Assembly (NCBI RefSeq): GCF_900537075.1
Contig: NZ_UNRA01000009.1
Location: forward strand, 18 to 64,017
Direction: 5' to 3'
DNA: 64,000 nt
From: Tropicibacter sp. Alg240-R139
GTDB lineage: Bacteria > Pseudomonadota > Alphaproteobacteria > Rhodobacterales > Rhodobacteraceae
Notes under the pieces: generated by a model
Told to the model about the DNA's origin: nothing
What the model saw: the letters and a program-made list of their open reading frames with translations, nothing else
Databases searched by the model: none
Made by a program: the position numbers and the translations under genes
Part shown: one piece after another, positions 8,784 to 17,557 of the stretch
Numbering within the stretch: the stretch's first letter is position 1
Layout of the letters: each line of letters begins with the position of its first letter

Positions 8784-9809
8784 TTATTGGGCCCTTGCTG
8801 GCGGCATCTTTCGAAGCGGCAGAAGTTCGAAGCCGGTTCGGTCCGAAAACAGCCCCCACAGTCCACGGCGGGCAAACAGCATGATCGCTATACCGATCAG
8901 ACCAAGGACAACTAGGTAAGAGGTGCCGTAGTCGGCCAGCAGACGTTGCAGGGCATAAAAGACAATCACGCCCACGATCGGCCCCGGCAGGGTGCCGATG
9001 CCGCCGATCACGGTGATGAAGATCACGAAGGCTGTCCAGTCCACGACGGAAAAGGCGGCCTCGGGCGTGACGCGGGTGATCTGGATGAACAGCAGCGCGC
9101 CGCACAGCCCGGTGCCAAACGCCGTCAGCAGAAACACCAGCGCCTTCAGGCGGGTGGGATCGACACCGACGGACTTTGCCGCCTCGGTATTGTCGCGGAT
9201 CGCCTGAAGCCCCAGCCCCATGCGCGAGCGTAGAAAGGCATAGCTGATCCCCAGCGTCGCAAGCACCAGCACCAAGGCCAGCCAATAGGTCAGCGCATCC
9301 GCCGCCGCGGCCGAGCTGACATCCAGCATGTCCTTGATCTGAGGTACGCCGAACATGGTTTTCGTCGTGCCTTTGGGCAGCGATGTGCCGGTGCCGCCGC
9401 CCAGTGCCTTCCATTGCGCCAGACTCAGCCGGACAATCTCGGATACGACCCAGGTGCCGATGGCAAAATAGGCCCCGTTCAGGCGGAAGGTGAAGAACGC
9501 CATCGGGATGGACAGGGCAAAGGCCGCCAGCCCCCCGATCAGAATCCCCATCAAAGGGTCCATCCCCCAAAGGATCACAGCGGCAAACATCGCATAGGCA
9601 CCCACGCCCACGAAGGCCTGCTGCCCGACCGAGACCAGCCCGGCGAACCCCGCCAGCATGTTCCAGTTCAGCGCCAGCACTAGCATGGTCATCACCATGA
9701 ACAAGTCCTGCACTGCCGCGCGGGTTCCGATCACCGGCACCAGCGCCAGCAACACGACTACCCCCAACCCCAGCAGGCGCATCAGGTTGGTTTTTTGTGT
9801 CTTGCTCAT
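8784..9809 (-). CDS. livM: Branched-chain amino acid-type ABC transporter permease (LivM)
   Basis: 341 residues, very hydrophobic, with about nine predicted membrane segments and the LivM-type loop GLGLQAIRDNTEAAKSVGVDPTRLKALVF, which contacts the ATPase. It pairs with LivH to form the membrane channel of an HAAT-family importer. Members of this family carry branched amino acids but also aromatic acids. Its place between a maleylacetate reductase and a hydroxyquinol dioxygenase suggests an aromatic substrate. It is 9 bp downstream of livH. Confidence 0.9.
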   Translation of the reverse strand: MSKTQKTNLMRLLGLGVVVLLALVPVIGTRAAVQDLFMVMTMLVLALNWNMLAGFAGLVSVGQQAFVGVGAYAMFAAVILWGMDPLMGILIGGLAAFALSIPMAFFTFRLNGAYFAIGTWVVSEIVRLSLAQWKALGGGTGTSLPKGTTKTMFGVPQIKDMLDVSSAAAADALTYWLALVLVLATLGISYAFLRSRMGLGLQAIRDNTEAAKSVGVDPTRLKALVFLLTAFGTGLCGALLFIQITRVTPEAAFSVVDWTAFVIFITVIGGIGTLPGPIVGVIVFYALQRLLADYGTSYLVVLGLIGIAIMLFARRGLWGLFSDRTGFELLPLRKMPPARAQ

Positions 9810-9818
9810 CTTTGCACC

Positions 9819-10682
9819 TCAGTCATTCGCACGCGGGAACAGGCCACGCGGGCGCAGCAACAGGATCACGACAAAGGCGATATGCCCCGCCAGGATTTGC
9901 CATTCGGGATTGATTGCCGCCCCCAGAGCCTGCGCGACTCCGATCACGATACCGCCCGCCAGCGTGCCCCACAGGCTGCCCAGACCGCCGATAATCACCG
10001 CCTCAAAGGCATAGATCAGGCGCGCGGGGCCGACGGAGGGGTCGAAATTGGCACGAATACCCAGGTAAAGCGCCGCAATCGTCGCCACGACCATCGCAAT
10101 CCCGGTGGCAATGGCAAAGACGTTCTGCGGGCGAATACCCATCAGCCCCGCCGTCACCGCATCATCCGAGGTTGCCCGGAACGCCCTCCCCAAAGCAGTG
10201 CGGTAAAACAACTGGTTCAACCCGAAAATCACCGCCACAGCCGAAACCAACGTCAACAACGGCATCACCCCTACCGTCACCGGGCCAAGAGCAAGGGAGG
10301 CCGCCTCGATCCCGCCGGCGGACAGTTTCTGACTGTCGGCGCTGAACCCCTCCAACAAGGCATTCTGGATCACGACCGACAGGCCAAAAGTCACCAGCAG
10401 CGGCGGCAGAATATCATCGCCGAGCACCCGGTTCAGAACCCATGTCTGCAATGCCCAGCCCAGCACGAACATCACCGGCGCGGCGATCAAAACCGCCAGG
10501 AATGGATGCAGCCCCAGTGCCGTCGCGGCCACCAAGATCAGGAACGCGCCCAGCACGATCAGATCCCCATGCGCCAGATTGACCAGCCGCATGATCCCGA
10601 ACACCAGGCTCAGACCCGCCGCGAACAGGGCGTAAAGACCGCCCAGCAGGATGCCCTGCACAATTGTATCGACCCAGATCAT
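9819..10682 (-). CDS. livH: Branched-chain amino acid-type ABC transporter permease (LivH)
   Basis: 287 residues starting MIWVDTIVQGILLGGLYALF, with the LivH signature FGIMRLVNLAHGD near residue 30 and the loop TALGRAFRATSDD. It has about eight membrane segments. The start was moved from an upstream in-frame codon to ATG 10682 because it then overlaps the livF stop by 4 bp, as elsewhere in this operon, and matches the family N-terminus. It partners with LivM. Confidence 0.9.
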   Translation of the reverse strand: MIWVDTIVQGILLGGLYALFAAGLSLVFGIMRLVNLAHGDLIVLGAFLILVAATALGLHPFLAVLIAAPVMFVLGWALQTWVLNRVLGDDILPPLLVTFGLSVVIQNALLEGFSADSQKLSAGGIEAASLALGPVTVGVMPLLTLVSAVAVIFGLNQLFYRTALGRAFRATSDDAVTAGLMGIRPQNVFAIATGIAMVVATIAALYLGIRANFDPSVGPARLIYAFEAVIIGGLGSLWGTLAGGIVIGVAQALGAAINPEWQILAGHIAFVVILLLRPRGLFPRAND

Positions 10683-11392
10683 GCGCTTACTCCGAAATAA
10701 GCATTGTGGATGTCGTCGCGCGACAGCTCTGCCGGGGTGCCTTGCAGGGTGACGCGCCCCTCCATCATGCAATAGACCCGGTCGGCCACTTTCAGCGCCT
10801 GACCGATGTCCTGTTCCACCACGATGATCGAGGCCCCGCTTTCCTTGATCTTCGGGAATGAGGCGTAGATTTCCTTGATCACCACCGGCGCCAGGCCCAG
10901 GCTGATTTCGTCACACAACAGCATTTCGGGGTTGGACATCAGTGCACGGCCGATGGCCACCATCTGCTGTTGTCCGCCCGACAGGGCGGTGCCCGGATGG
11001 TGGCGGCGCTCGCGCAGGATCGGCACGATGTCATAGACGGTTTCCAGCGTCCAATAGCCGTTGCCTTTGCGCTTGTGCGCACCAATCATCAGGTTTTCCT
11101 CGACGCTGAGCGAGGGAAACAGTCTGCGCCCCTCGGGCACCATCGAAATCCCGCGTTCCAGCACCTCGGGCGCACTGAGCGCACCAATATTTTCACCGTT
11201 GAACCGGATCGCATCCGGCGCGTGGGGCAGCAGGCCGGTGATGGCCCGCATCAGCGTGGTTTTACCCGCACCATTGGCCCCGATGATCGCCACGGTTTCC
11301 CCTCGGCGCAGCTCGATATCGACGCCGAACAGGGCCTGGAAATCCCCGTAATGCGCCGTCAGATCGCGCGTGGACAGTAGAACGTCGCTCAT
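10679..11392 (-). CDS. livF: ABC transporter ATP-binding protein (LivF)
   Basis: 237 residues. Walker A GANGAGKTT is near residue 37, the signature ALSGGQQQMVAIGRAL near residue 136 and Walker B MLLCDEISLGLAP near 158. EGRRLFPSLSVEENL is typical of LivF. It is the second ATPase of the HAAT importer. The ATG at 11392 overlaps the livG stop by 4 bp, indicating translational coupling. Confidence 0.92.
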   Translation of the reverse strand: MSDVLLSTRDLTAHYGDFQALFGVDIELRRGETVAIIGANGAGKTTLMRAITGLLPHAPDAIRFNGENIGALSAPEVLERGISMVPEGRRLFPSLSVEENLMIGAHKRKGNGYWTLETVYDIVPILRERRHHPGTALSGGQQQMVAIGRALMSNPEMLLCDEISLGLAPVVIKEIYASFPKIKESGASIIVVEQDIGQALKVADRVYCMMEGRVTLQGTPAELSRDDIHNAYFGVSA

Positions 11393-12108
11393 ACTTCGAT
11401 CCCCAGATAGATTTCCTTGACTGCGCGGGCCTCCATCACCTCGGCGGGCTCGCCAATCATCAGCATCTGGCCGAAGTTCAGCACCATCAGCCGCTCGACC
11501 ACCGAGGTCAGCGCGTGCAGCACATGTTCGATCCAGATGATCGCGGTGCCCTCGGCATGGATACCCTTGATCGTGTCGATCAACGCGCCGCATTCCGCGT
11601 CCGTTAACCCGCCCGCGATTTCATCCAGCAGGATCAAGCGCGGCGAAGTCGCCATCGCCCGCGCCAGTTCCAGCCGCTTGCGTTGCAGCAATGACAGCCC
11701 GCCCGAGGCGCTCTCGGCTTCGTCCGCCAGGCCGGTGCGGTCCAGAATATCCATGCAGAACTGCCCAGCCTTGGCCCCGTGATGCCCGCCGCCGAATTGC
11801 GCCGCGACCATCAGGTTTTCGTAGACGGACAGATGGGTGAAAGGCTGCGGAATCTGGAACGACCGCCCCACCCCCGCCTTGACCCGTTGCATAGGCGTGT
11901 CACGGGTCACATCGCGCCCATTCAGCACGATTTGCCCGCCATCGGCAGGGATATTACCGGTGATCAGGTTAAAAAGCGTCGATTTCCCGGCCCCGTTCGG
12001 CCCGATGATCCCCAGCGCCTGGCCGGGGGCCACGTCGAAACTGACGTTATCCGTGACCTTGAGCGCGCCAAAGGATTTCGACACGGAGTTCAGTGAGAGT
12101 ATGGACAT
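11389..12108 (-). CDS. livG: ABC transporter ATP-binding protein (LivG)
   Basis: 239 residues. Walker A GPNGAGKST is near residue 36, GVGRSFQIPQPFTHLSVYENL is the LivG Q-loop region, and the Walker B region reads LILLDEIAGGLTDAE. The signature region reads GLSLLQRKRLELARAM rather than the usual LSGGQ-type; the serine and leucine are kept, but the shift to SLLQRK is common in LivG. It is 55 bp behind livK, across a stem-loop, and overlaps livF. Confidence 0.9.
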   Translation of the reverse strand: MSILSLNSVSKSFGALKVTDNVSFDVAPGQALGIIGPNGAGKSTLFNLITGNIPADGGQIVLNGRDVTRDTPMQRVKAGVGRSFQIPQPFTHLSVYENLMVAAQFGGGHHGAKAGQFCMDILDRTGLADEAESASGGLSLLQRKRLELARAMATSPRLILLDEIAGGLTDAECGALIDTIKGIHAEGTAIIWIEHVLHALTSVVERLMVLNFGQMLMIGEPAEVMEARAVKEIYLGIEV

Positions 12109-12125
12109 GTTCGCGTTCCCTATTG

Positions 12126-12159
12126 AAGGCACCGACGGCAACAAAACCGCCGATGCCTT
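12126..12159 (-). promoter_or_regulatory. Stem-loop between livK and livG
   Basis: Two 13-base arms (12126-12138 and 12147-12159) pair with two G-T wobbles around an 8-base loop, starting 4 bp past the livK stop. There is no strong T-run, so it is more likely an mRNA-stabilising or attenuating hairpin than a full terminator. This would let the binding protein be made in excess over the membrane parts. Confidence 0.6.
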
Positions 12160-12163
12160 GACC

Positions 12164-13429
12164 TCAGGCGATGGCTTCGAAATCACCGCCCACCGGAATG
12201 TCCGGTGCGTTGCCATTTTCGACGATCACAAGGTCATAGCTGCCGTCGTCCTGACGCCGCCATTGACCACCCACCAACGGGGTCTTGGCCACGTTCTTGC
12301 GGGCAAATGGCGGCAGGTTCTCCTTGCCCCAGCCTATGTTGCCGACCACCGTGTTCAGGTTGGTGCTGGCCACAGCCTCGGCCAGATCATCACCATCCGT
12401 GGGATCATCCGCGCGCTTGATCGCGTCGGCGGCCACCTCGAACAGCGCATGTGAAAAGCCCACGGGCTGTGTCCAACGGCGACCCGCGGCTGCCTCAAAC
12501 CCGGCGGCCAGTTCCTGGTTGCTCTCGCCGGTCAGCGAGGAGCTGTAAGGGAAGTCCGGAGTCCAGTACACTTCGCAGCTCAGATTGTGCCCTAGATCGC
12601 CCAACTGGCCGATGGTCTCGGGAAAGAGCAGCGCCTTGGCGACCGAGGCAATCTTGGGCGTGAACCCCTGCTGGCGTGCCTGCGTCCAGAACGTGGTGAA
12701 ATCCGGCGGGATCGGGATGCCGGTAAAAATGTCAGCATTCGCCTGTTTGAACGCGTTGATCTGCGCGCTGAAATCGTCGGTCAGGTTCTGATGGCGCCCC
12801 GGATCAATCACCTGATAGCCCGCCGCGGCCGCAGCCGGCGGCATCCCGACACCGCTGGACCAGGCGTTGCCGTCGCCGTCATTGGGCCACAGCGCCCCGA
12901 CCACCTTATTGGTATCCAGGCTGTTCCACATGTTCAGGAAAACGCTGACATTATCCTCCAGCCCCCAGAAGAAGTGGTAAACGTAGTCGAATTCCTGCCA
13001 GCTGGCCGGATCGCCCGGATTGCCCTGCTGGCCGATGAACCATGGCTGCCATGGCGCGACCGAGGAAATCACCGGCACTTCCTCGGCTTCGGCGATGGTA
13101 CAGACCGGGTTTGTGGTTTCCGGCGTCGAGGCAACGCAGATCAGGTTCACCTCATCGCGGACAATCAGTTCACGCGCCACATCAGCGGCACGGTTGGGGT
13201 TGGACTGGCTGTCCTTGACCACCACCTCGACATTCAGGCCCTGGGCCGCTGCCGTCTTGGTGAATTGCGAGATCATATAGTCGTCGGCCTCCGAGAACGC
13301 CGACAGCGGCCCCGATTGCGGGCTGACATATCCGATCTTGATCGAGCTGTTCTTGGCCAGCGCGGGCATGGCCAGACCAGTCGCCGCCGCTGCGGCCCCG
13401 GTTTTGAGTAGGTTGCGTCTGGTAAGCAT
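12164..13429 (-). CDS. Periplasmic substrate-binding protein of the Liv-type ABC transporter
   Basis: 421 residues. The N-terminus has a Tat-like signal (TRRNLLKTGAAAAATGLAMPALA), with likely cleavage after ALA near residue 25. The mature part is a Peripla_BP_6 (LivK-like) fold starting IKIGYVSPQSGPLSAF. The protein is longer than E. coli LivK, as is common for binding proteins of aromatic-type HAAT systems. It is the first transporter gene after the two catabolic oxidoreductase genes. The ligand is unknown; context favours a hydroxylated aromatic compound. Confidence 0.88.
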   Translation of the reverse strand: MLTRRNLLKTGAAAAATGLAMPALAKNSSIKIGYVSPQSGPLSAFSEADDYMISQFTKTAAAQGLNVEVVVKDSQSNPNRAADVARELIVRDEVNLICVASTPETTNPVCTIAEAEEVPVISSVAPWQPWFIGQQGNPGDPASWQEFDYVYHFFWGLEDNVSVFLNMWNSLDTNKVVGALWPNDGDGNAWSSGVGMPPAAAAAGYQVIDPGRHQNLTDDFSAQINAFKQANADIFTGIPIPPDFTTFWTQARQQGFTPKIASVAKALLFPETIGQLGDLGHNLSCEVYWTPDFPYSSSLTGESNQELAAGFEAAAGRRWTQPVGFSHALFEVAADAIKRADDPTDGDDLAEAVASTNLNTVVGNIGWGKENLPPFARKNVAKTPLVGGQWRRQDDGSYDLVIVENGNAPDIPVGGDFEAIA

Positions 13430-13459
13430 CGTGTCTCCTCCCTGATGCGTTATTGTTGG

Positions 13460-14521
13460 TCAGTCCTGTGGCCGCGCGCCCTCCCAAGCGCGTTGCAGCA
13501 AGGCCCGGATCGCCGGGCGTTCCACCGGGCGCGGGTTCCAATAGGGGTTTTGCGTTGCCAGATCGGCGGCCCGGTCCAAATCCTGTTCGCGCAGGCCCAG
13601 ATCGCGCAGCGCCAGTGGCGCGCCCAATCTTTTGGCAAAATCCCACAGGCCGGTGCCCAGCTCTCCGCCGAACAGATCAGCCAGGTTCCGGGTTTCCAGT
13701 TCGGCGGCCGAAGCATTGAAGGCCGCCGTGTGCGGCAGCATGATCGCGTGGGTTTCCGCATGGGGCAGATCGAACGAGCCGCCCAGCGTGTGACAAATCT
13801 TGTGATGCAGCGCCATGCCGACGGTGCCCAGCACCGTGCCACACAGCCACGACCCGTACAGCGCCTGCGCCCGCGCCGGAATGTCCTGCGGCGATTCCAC
13901 GATCACCAACAAGGCATCGCGCAACGCCCGAATCCCTTCGACTGCTTGCAGCGAGGACACCGGATTGCGATCCTGCGCATATACAGCCTCGACCGCATGC
14001 GCCATCGCGTTTAAACCCGAGGTCACGCTCATCGCAACCGGCAGACCCAGTGTTAGCGCGGGGTCATAGATCACAACCTCGGGCAGCACGCGGGCGTCCC
14101 GCAGGGTGGTTTTCAACCCATCCTCGGTCTGGCCCAGAATAGGCGTAACCTCGGACCCGGCATAGGTGGTCGCCACCACGATCTGCGGACAGTCATTCCG
14201 ATAGGCGATCGCCTTGCCCAGGCCGATGGTCGAACCGCCCCCCAAAGCCAGAACGCAATCGGCACCGGCCTGCTCATAGGCGCTCATCGCCTGTTGCGTA
14301 ACACTGACCGGCGTGTGCATCGCGGCCTGCGCGAAAACCCCCGCCGCCAGATCACCCAGATCCGCCGCCAACGCCTGCGCATCCTCCTCCTGAAACGGAG
14401 TGGACAGGATCAGCGTCCGCGTACAGCCCTGACCGCGGATTTCCTCGGCAACTTTGGCCAGACTTCCCTGCCCGAAAACGATCCGGGCAGGGTTCAGATT
14501 ACAGGTGAAACCCATGATCAT
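13460..14521 (-). CDS. Maleylacetate reductase (iron-containing alcohol dehydrogenase family)
   Basis: About 353 residues with the NAD(P)-binding GGGSTIGLGKAIAY near residue 90, the TTYAGSEVTPILGQT motif, and the ALHHKICHTLGGSF motif with the His residues typical of maleylacetate reductases. The enzyme reduces maleylacetate to 3-oxoadipate, the step after hydroxyquinol cleavage. Three starts are close together: GTG 14539, which overlaps the monooxygenase stop, ATG 14521 and ATG 14515. The protein homology begins at GFTCNLNPARIVFG, so one of the ATGs is likely. Confidence 0.88.
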   Translation of the reverse strand: MIMGFTCNLNPARIVFGQGSLAKVAEEIRGQGCTRTLILSTPFQEEDAQALAADLGDLAAGVFAQAAMHTPVSVTQQAMSAYEQAGADCVLALGGGSTIGLGKAIAYRNDCPQIVVATTYAGSEVTPILGQTEDGLKTTLRDARVLPEVVIYDPALTLGLPVAMSVTSGLNAMAHAVEAVYAQDRNPVSSLQAVEGIRALRDALLVIVESPQDIPARAQALYGSWLCGTVLGTVGMALHHKICHTLGGSFDLPHAETHAIMLPHTAAFNASAAELETRNLADLFGGELGTGLWDFAKRLGAPLALRDLGLREQDLDRAADLATQNPYWNPRPVERPAIRALLQRAWEGARPQD

Positions 14522-14535
14522 GGCACGTTCCCCGA

Positions 14536-16182
14536 TCACTCGGCCGCCAGCGCCGGGGCGCCGGTCAGATGCAGTTCTTTCATCACCTTGGCGAAACGCT
14601 CTTGCAGCTTTTCGGGGGTGTTGGCCGTTACCGCGACATAGAAATCGGGGCGGATCAGCACGTATTTGGCGTCAATCTCGTCCAGCCATGCTTTGAACGT
14701 GCCTTCGACATCCACCACGTCACACGCTCCGCCGGGGGCACAGATCTGCACCGTCATCCCGTCCAGCGCTGCCAGCTCGGCGCGCTGTTCTTTGGTGATG
14801 GCCTGCGCCGGATCGGCCTCATAGCCCAGCAGAACCCAGCCCTGCCCCACTGCCTGATCAAAGCGGTCACGTTTGCCGTTCGCCTCGACAACGCCCTGCA
14901 CCGCCAGTTCACCGGCATGAGCGCTGTCTGCGCACCAGGCCCCCTGCCCCAGCTGACAGATATCCGTGGGAACCGGCGCGTTGTTGCGCTCGGCCAGGTC
15001 GGCAATCATGCGGGCATCGCGCTCGGTGGCCTCTTGTTCATCCGCGATACAGATGATCTGACCCAATTCTTGGCTAAAGTTGATGTAATGCTTGGCGTGC
15101 TCTTTGCGCTCGGTCGTGTAGCTGTCTAGAACGTCCAGCCCGTATTTACCCTCAAGCGCCCCGTTCAGACGCCAGGCCATGCCCACGGCATCCCGAACCC
15201 CGGCGCACATGCCCTCGCCAGCGAAGGGCGGCATCAGGTGGGCCGCATCGCCCCCGATCATGCAGCGCCCTTTGTTCCATTGCTTGGCCCAGCGGGCCTG
15301 GAACCGATAGACAGCACTGCGTTCAAGATCAGAGTTCTCGGGTGTGATGCCCCACGGCGCCAGCAGTTCCCATGCTTTTTCGGGCTTCTGCATTTCGTCA
15401 ATGTTTTCGCCGGGCAACAGCATGTATTCCCAACGGCGGCGGGCCGGGCCTTTGGGATCAGGCCCCGGACCACCGGGAACGATGGTGGTCGGACGTTTGG
15501 GGTCGCACAGCTGCCATTGCGCTGGATTGGGCGCGTTGGCGGCGACATAATCGAAATCCGGGATCAAATCGAGGATCAGCCAGTCGAAGAAATAGCCCTT
15601 GTCCTCGTTTTCGATGCCTAGGCTTTCCCGCACAAAGCTGTTCGCCCCATCGGTCCCGGCGCAGAACTGGGCTCGGATCACCTTGTGCTCGCCATTCGAG
15701 CCGTGTTCCTCGGGGTTTTGCTTTAGAGACAGGGTGACGCCTTCGCTGTCCTGCTCCAGGCCGACACCTTCCCAACCGCGCAGAATGGTAATATCGGGCA
15801 GCGTCGCCGCGATCCCCAGCAGACGTTTTTCCATCAGAGGCTGGTTGAACCAGTAACGCACGCGCCAGCCGCTTGCCGATTGGCTTTGCCAGTCAACGAT
15901 GCTCAGGTTCTGGCCGTCACGGTTTTTACAATAATACAGCTCATCATGGAAATTGATCGCATCGTCGTTTTCGGAATCGATGCCCAGAGTCGCGAAAATC
16001 CGCGCAATCTCGTGGTCATAGGTAACAGCGCGCGGCAGACCATAGTGGGTCGTCCAGCGCTCGATCAAGGTGACCTTCTTGCCACGTTGTCCCAGCAAGA
16101 TCGCCAGCAATGTCCCCACCGGCCCTGCGCCCACAATGGCGACATCGGTGTCAAAACTATCCTTCGCAGTTGAAACTCTCAT
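14536..16182 (-). CDS. FAD-dependent aromatic monooxygenase (MhpA/TfdB-like)
   Basis: 548 residues. The FAD-binding GAGPVG is at 18-23, the DG-type motif CAGTDGANSFVRE near residue 178, and the GD motif MIGGDAAHLMPPFAGEGM near residue 310. The C-terminal thioredoxin-like domain is typical of phenol/MhpA-type hydroxylases. ATG 16182 has a strong GAGGAGGAG site in front, so the longer upstream frame is rejected. As first gene of the operon it probably hydroxylates a resorcinol- or hydroquinone-like phenol to hydroxyquinol with NAD(P)H and O2. The exact substrate cannot be read from sequence. Confidence 0.85.
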   Translation of the reverse strand: MRVSTAKDSFDTDVAIVGAGPVGTLLAILLGQRGKKVTLIERWTTHYGLPRAVTYDHEIARIFATLGIDSENDDAINFHDELYYCKNRDGQNLSIVDWQSQSASGWRVRYWFNQPLMEKRLLGIAATLPDITILRGWEGVGLEQDSEGVTLSLKQNPEEHGSNGEHKVIRAQFCAGTDGANSFVRESLGIENEDKGYFFDWLILDLIPDFDYVAANAPNPAQWQLCDPKRPTTIVPGGPGPDPKGPARRRWEYMLLPGENIDEMQKPEKAWELLAPWGITPENSDLERSAVYRFQARWAKQWNKGRCMIGGDAAHLMPPFAGEGMCAGVRDAVGMAWRLNGALEGKYGLDVLDSYTTERKEHAKHYINFSQELGQIICIADEQEATERDARMIADLAERNNAPVPTDICQLGQGAWCADSAHAGELAVQGVVEANGKRDRFDQAVGQGWVLLGYEADPAQAITKEQRAELAALDGMTVQICAPGGACDVVDVEGTFKAWLDEIDAKYVLIRPDFYVAVTANTPEKLQERFAKVMKELHLTGAPALAAE

Positions 16183-16501
16183 TCTTTCTCCTCCTCGCGC
16201 CGGTGGCCCCTCCTCCACGAGGGTGTACCAACCCAAATCCCATTCCGGCGGGTCCGTCCTGCCAGCTGGATTTCCTAAAGGCTGGTACAAAACTGAATGA
16301 TCGTCAAGTTTGAATATCTGTCACCTTTCTGCGCTGAGGAAAAAGGTGCGGATTGCGGTTTCCATGTTTTAAATCATGGCTTTGCTTGTTGAAACTACGT
16401 CCAACTTGCCGCCATGGCGAGTTACGGAACTAGTGCATTGACGAATTGCGATAGCGTTCAAAAGTGAATATGATTCGGGTTTGAGTAGAGTGTGAGGATA
16501 C
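16183..16501. promoter_or_regulatory. Divergent promoter region of the hydroxyquinol operon and its TetR gene
   Basis: This 319-bp gap separates the monooxygenase and the TetR gene. It contains an imperfect 18-bp palindrome at 16362-16379 (CCATGTTTTAAATCATGG), a plausible operator for the adjacent regulator. No coding frame is supported. Confidence 0.5.
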
Positions 16502-17140
16502 ATGTCACCGAATGCCCAGCGGACCGAAGGACGCGTCGCGCGCAGACAGCGGCGCAACCGCACAGCCCTGATCGAGGCGGCGCGAGAGATCATGTCCGAA
16601 AAGGGCGTGGATTCCGCGACCATGCTTGAGATCGCGGAACGCGCAGACGTCGGGGCAGGCACGGTCTACAACTATTTCAAGTCGAAGGACGAGCTGGCCA
16701 TCGCGGTCCTCGAGGACCTGATGCACGATCTTGCGTTGCGCATTGAGGAGATAACCGACACGTTTGAGGATCCCGCTCAAGTCTACGCCTTCGGCATCCG
16801 TACCGTGCTGGATACGGCGACCGAAGATACCAGGTGGGCACAGATGCTCCACCGCTCAGAAGTGATCGCGGATGCATTGTTTCGCAAGATGGGACCTTTC
16901 GCGATCCGCGATTTACGGCTGGCATCACAGGCCGGTCGGTTCGAAGTGTCGAACGCCGAGTTGGTGTGGCGCATGACCACGCACGCTCTGATCGGTGCCA
17001 GCTTGGGTATCACCAACGGTGCGATCCCGTCAGGGAGTAAGGAGCAGATCATCGCGCGGTTAATCTGCATGACCGGTATCGGGACAAATGCCGCGGTCGA
17101 ACTTGCCGCCAGACCGCGTCCCGAGCTGCCCCAGACATAG
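16502..17140 (+). CDS. TetR/AcrR-family transcriptional regulator
   Basis: 212 residues. The N-terminal helix-turn-helix (about residues 20-65) has RTALIEAAREIMSEKGVDSATMLEIAERADVGAGTVYNYFKSKDEL, a textbook TetR DNA-binding domain. The rest is an alpha-helical ligand domain. It is transcribed divergently from the hydroxyquinol operon across a 319-bp region, so it probably represses that operon and is released by the aromatic substrate or an intermediate. That role is inferred from position. Confidence 0.88.
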   Translation: MSPNAQRTEGRVARRQRRNRTALIEAAREIMSEKGVDSATMLEIAERADVGAGTVYNYFKSKDELAIAVLEDLMHDLALRIEEITDTFEDPAQVYAFGIRTVLDTATEDTRWAQMLHRSEVIADALFRKMGPFAIRDLRLASQAGRFEVSNAELVWRMTTHALIGASLGITNGAIPSGSKEQIIARLICMTGIGTNAAVELAARPRPELPQT

Positions 17141-17157
17141 AGCGACATTCAAAAGCG

Positions 17158-17442
17158 TTACGTGAGAACACGCTCTATCCCGGCCTGTACCTTAAGAAGT
17201 GCCGACAGATATGTCTCGACCATCTCCTGTACGACCCGGTGCGTTGCAGCCATCCCGGTGTTCAAGGACGCCACCACGGCGCCTCGAACGTTCGGCACGG
17301 GTACGGCGATGCTTGACTTGAAACCGGGCGCAAGATCTCCGTCGGCCATGTGCATCTGGGTAGGCCAAGGCGTCGCCATAGCCCTTGAGGCAATTTGAGA
17401 GAGAAACTGCAGCGAAACCGCGCTTTGCCCGCGTCGTTCCAA
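17158..17442 (-). pseudogene. IclR-type regulator, C-terminal fragment
   Basis: The last ~80 residues (ADGDLAPGFKSSIAVPVPNVRGAVVASLNTGMAATHRVVQEMV) resemble the C-terminal end of the IclR effector domain, where G..SIAVPV followed by a G.vvA.LN segment is conserved. There is no winged-helix domain upstream on this strand; the region before it is in other frames without recognisable sequence. It is therefore a 3' relic. A different small effector domain cannot be excluded. Confidence 0.5.
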
Positions 17443-17557
17443 TTAGTTCGCAGTGCAGCGAACGGCATGTCGATTTGAACCAGCCGTTCATGCATTACTT
17501 GGCGAAACAGCATGAAGAGCCCACTTTAACCGATGCTGCAGGATGCACGAATGGCGG

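Noticed and set aside
8784-10700. Long plus-strand frames opposite livM and livH
   Set aside because: They are His/Gln/Arg-rich shadows of the hydrophobic permease genes and lack start signals.
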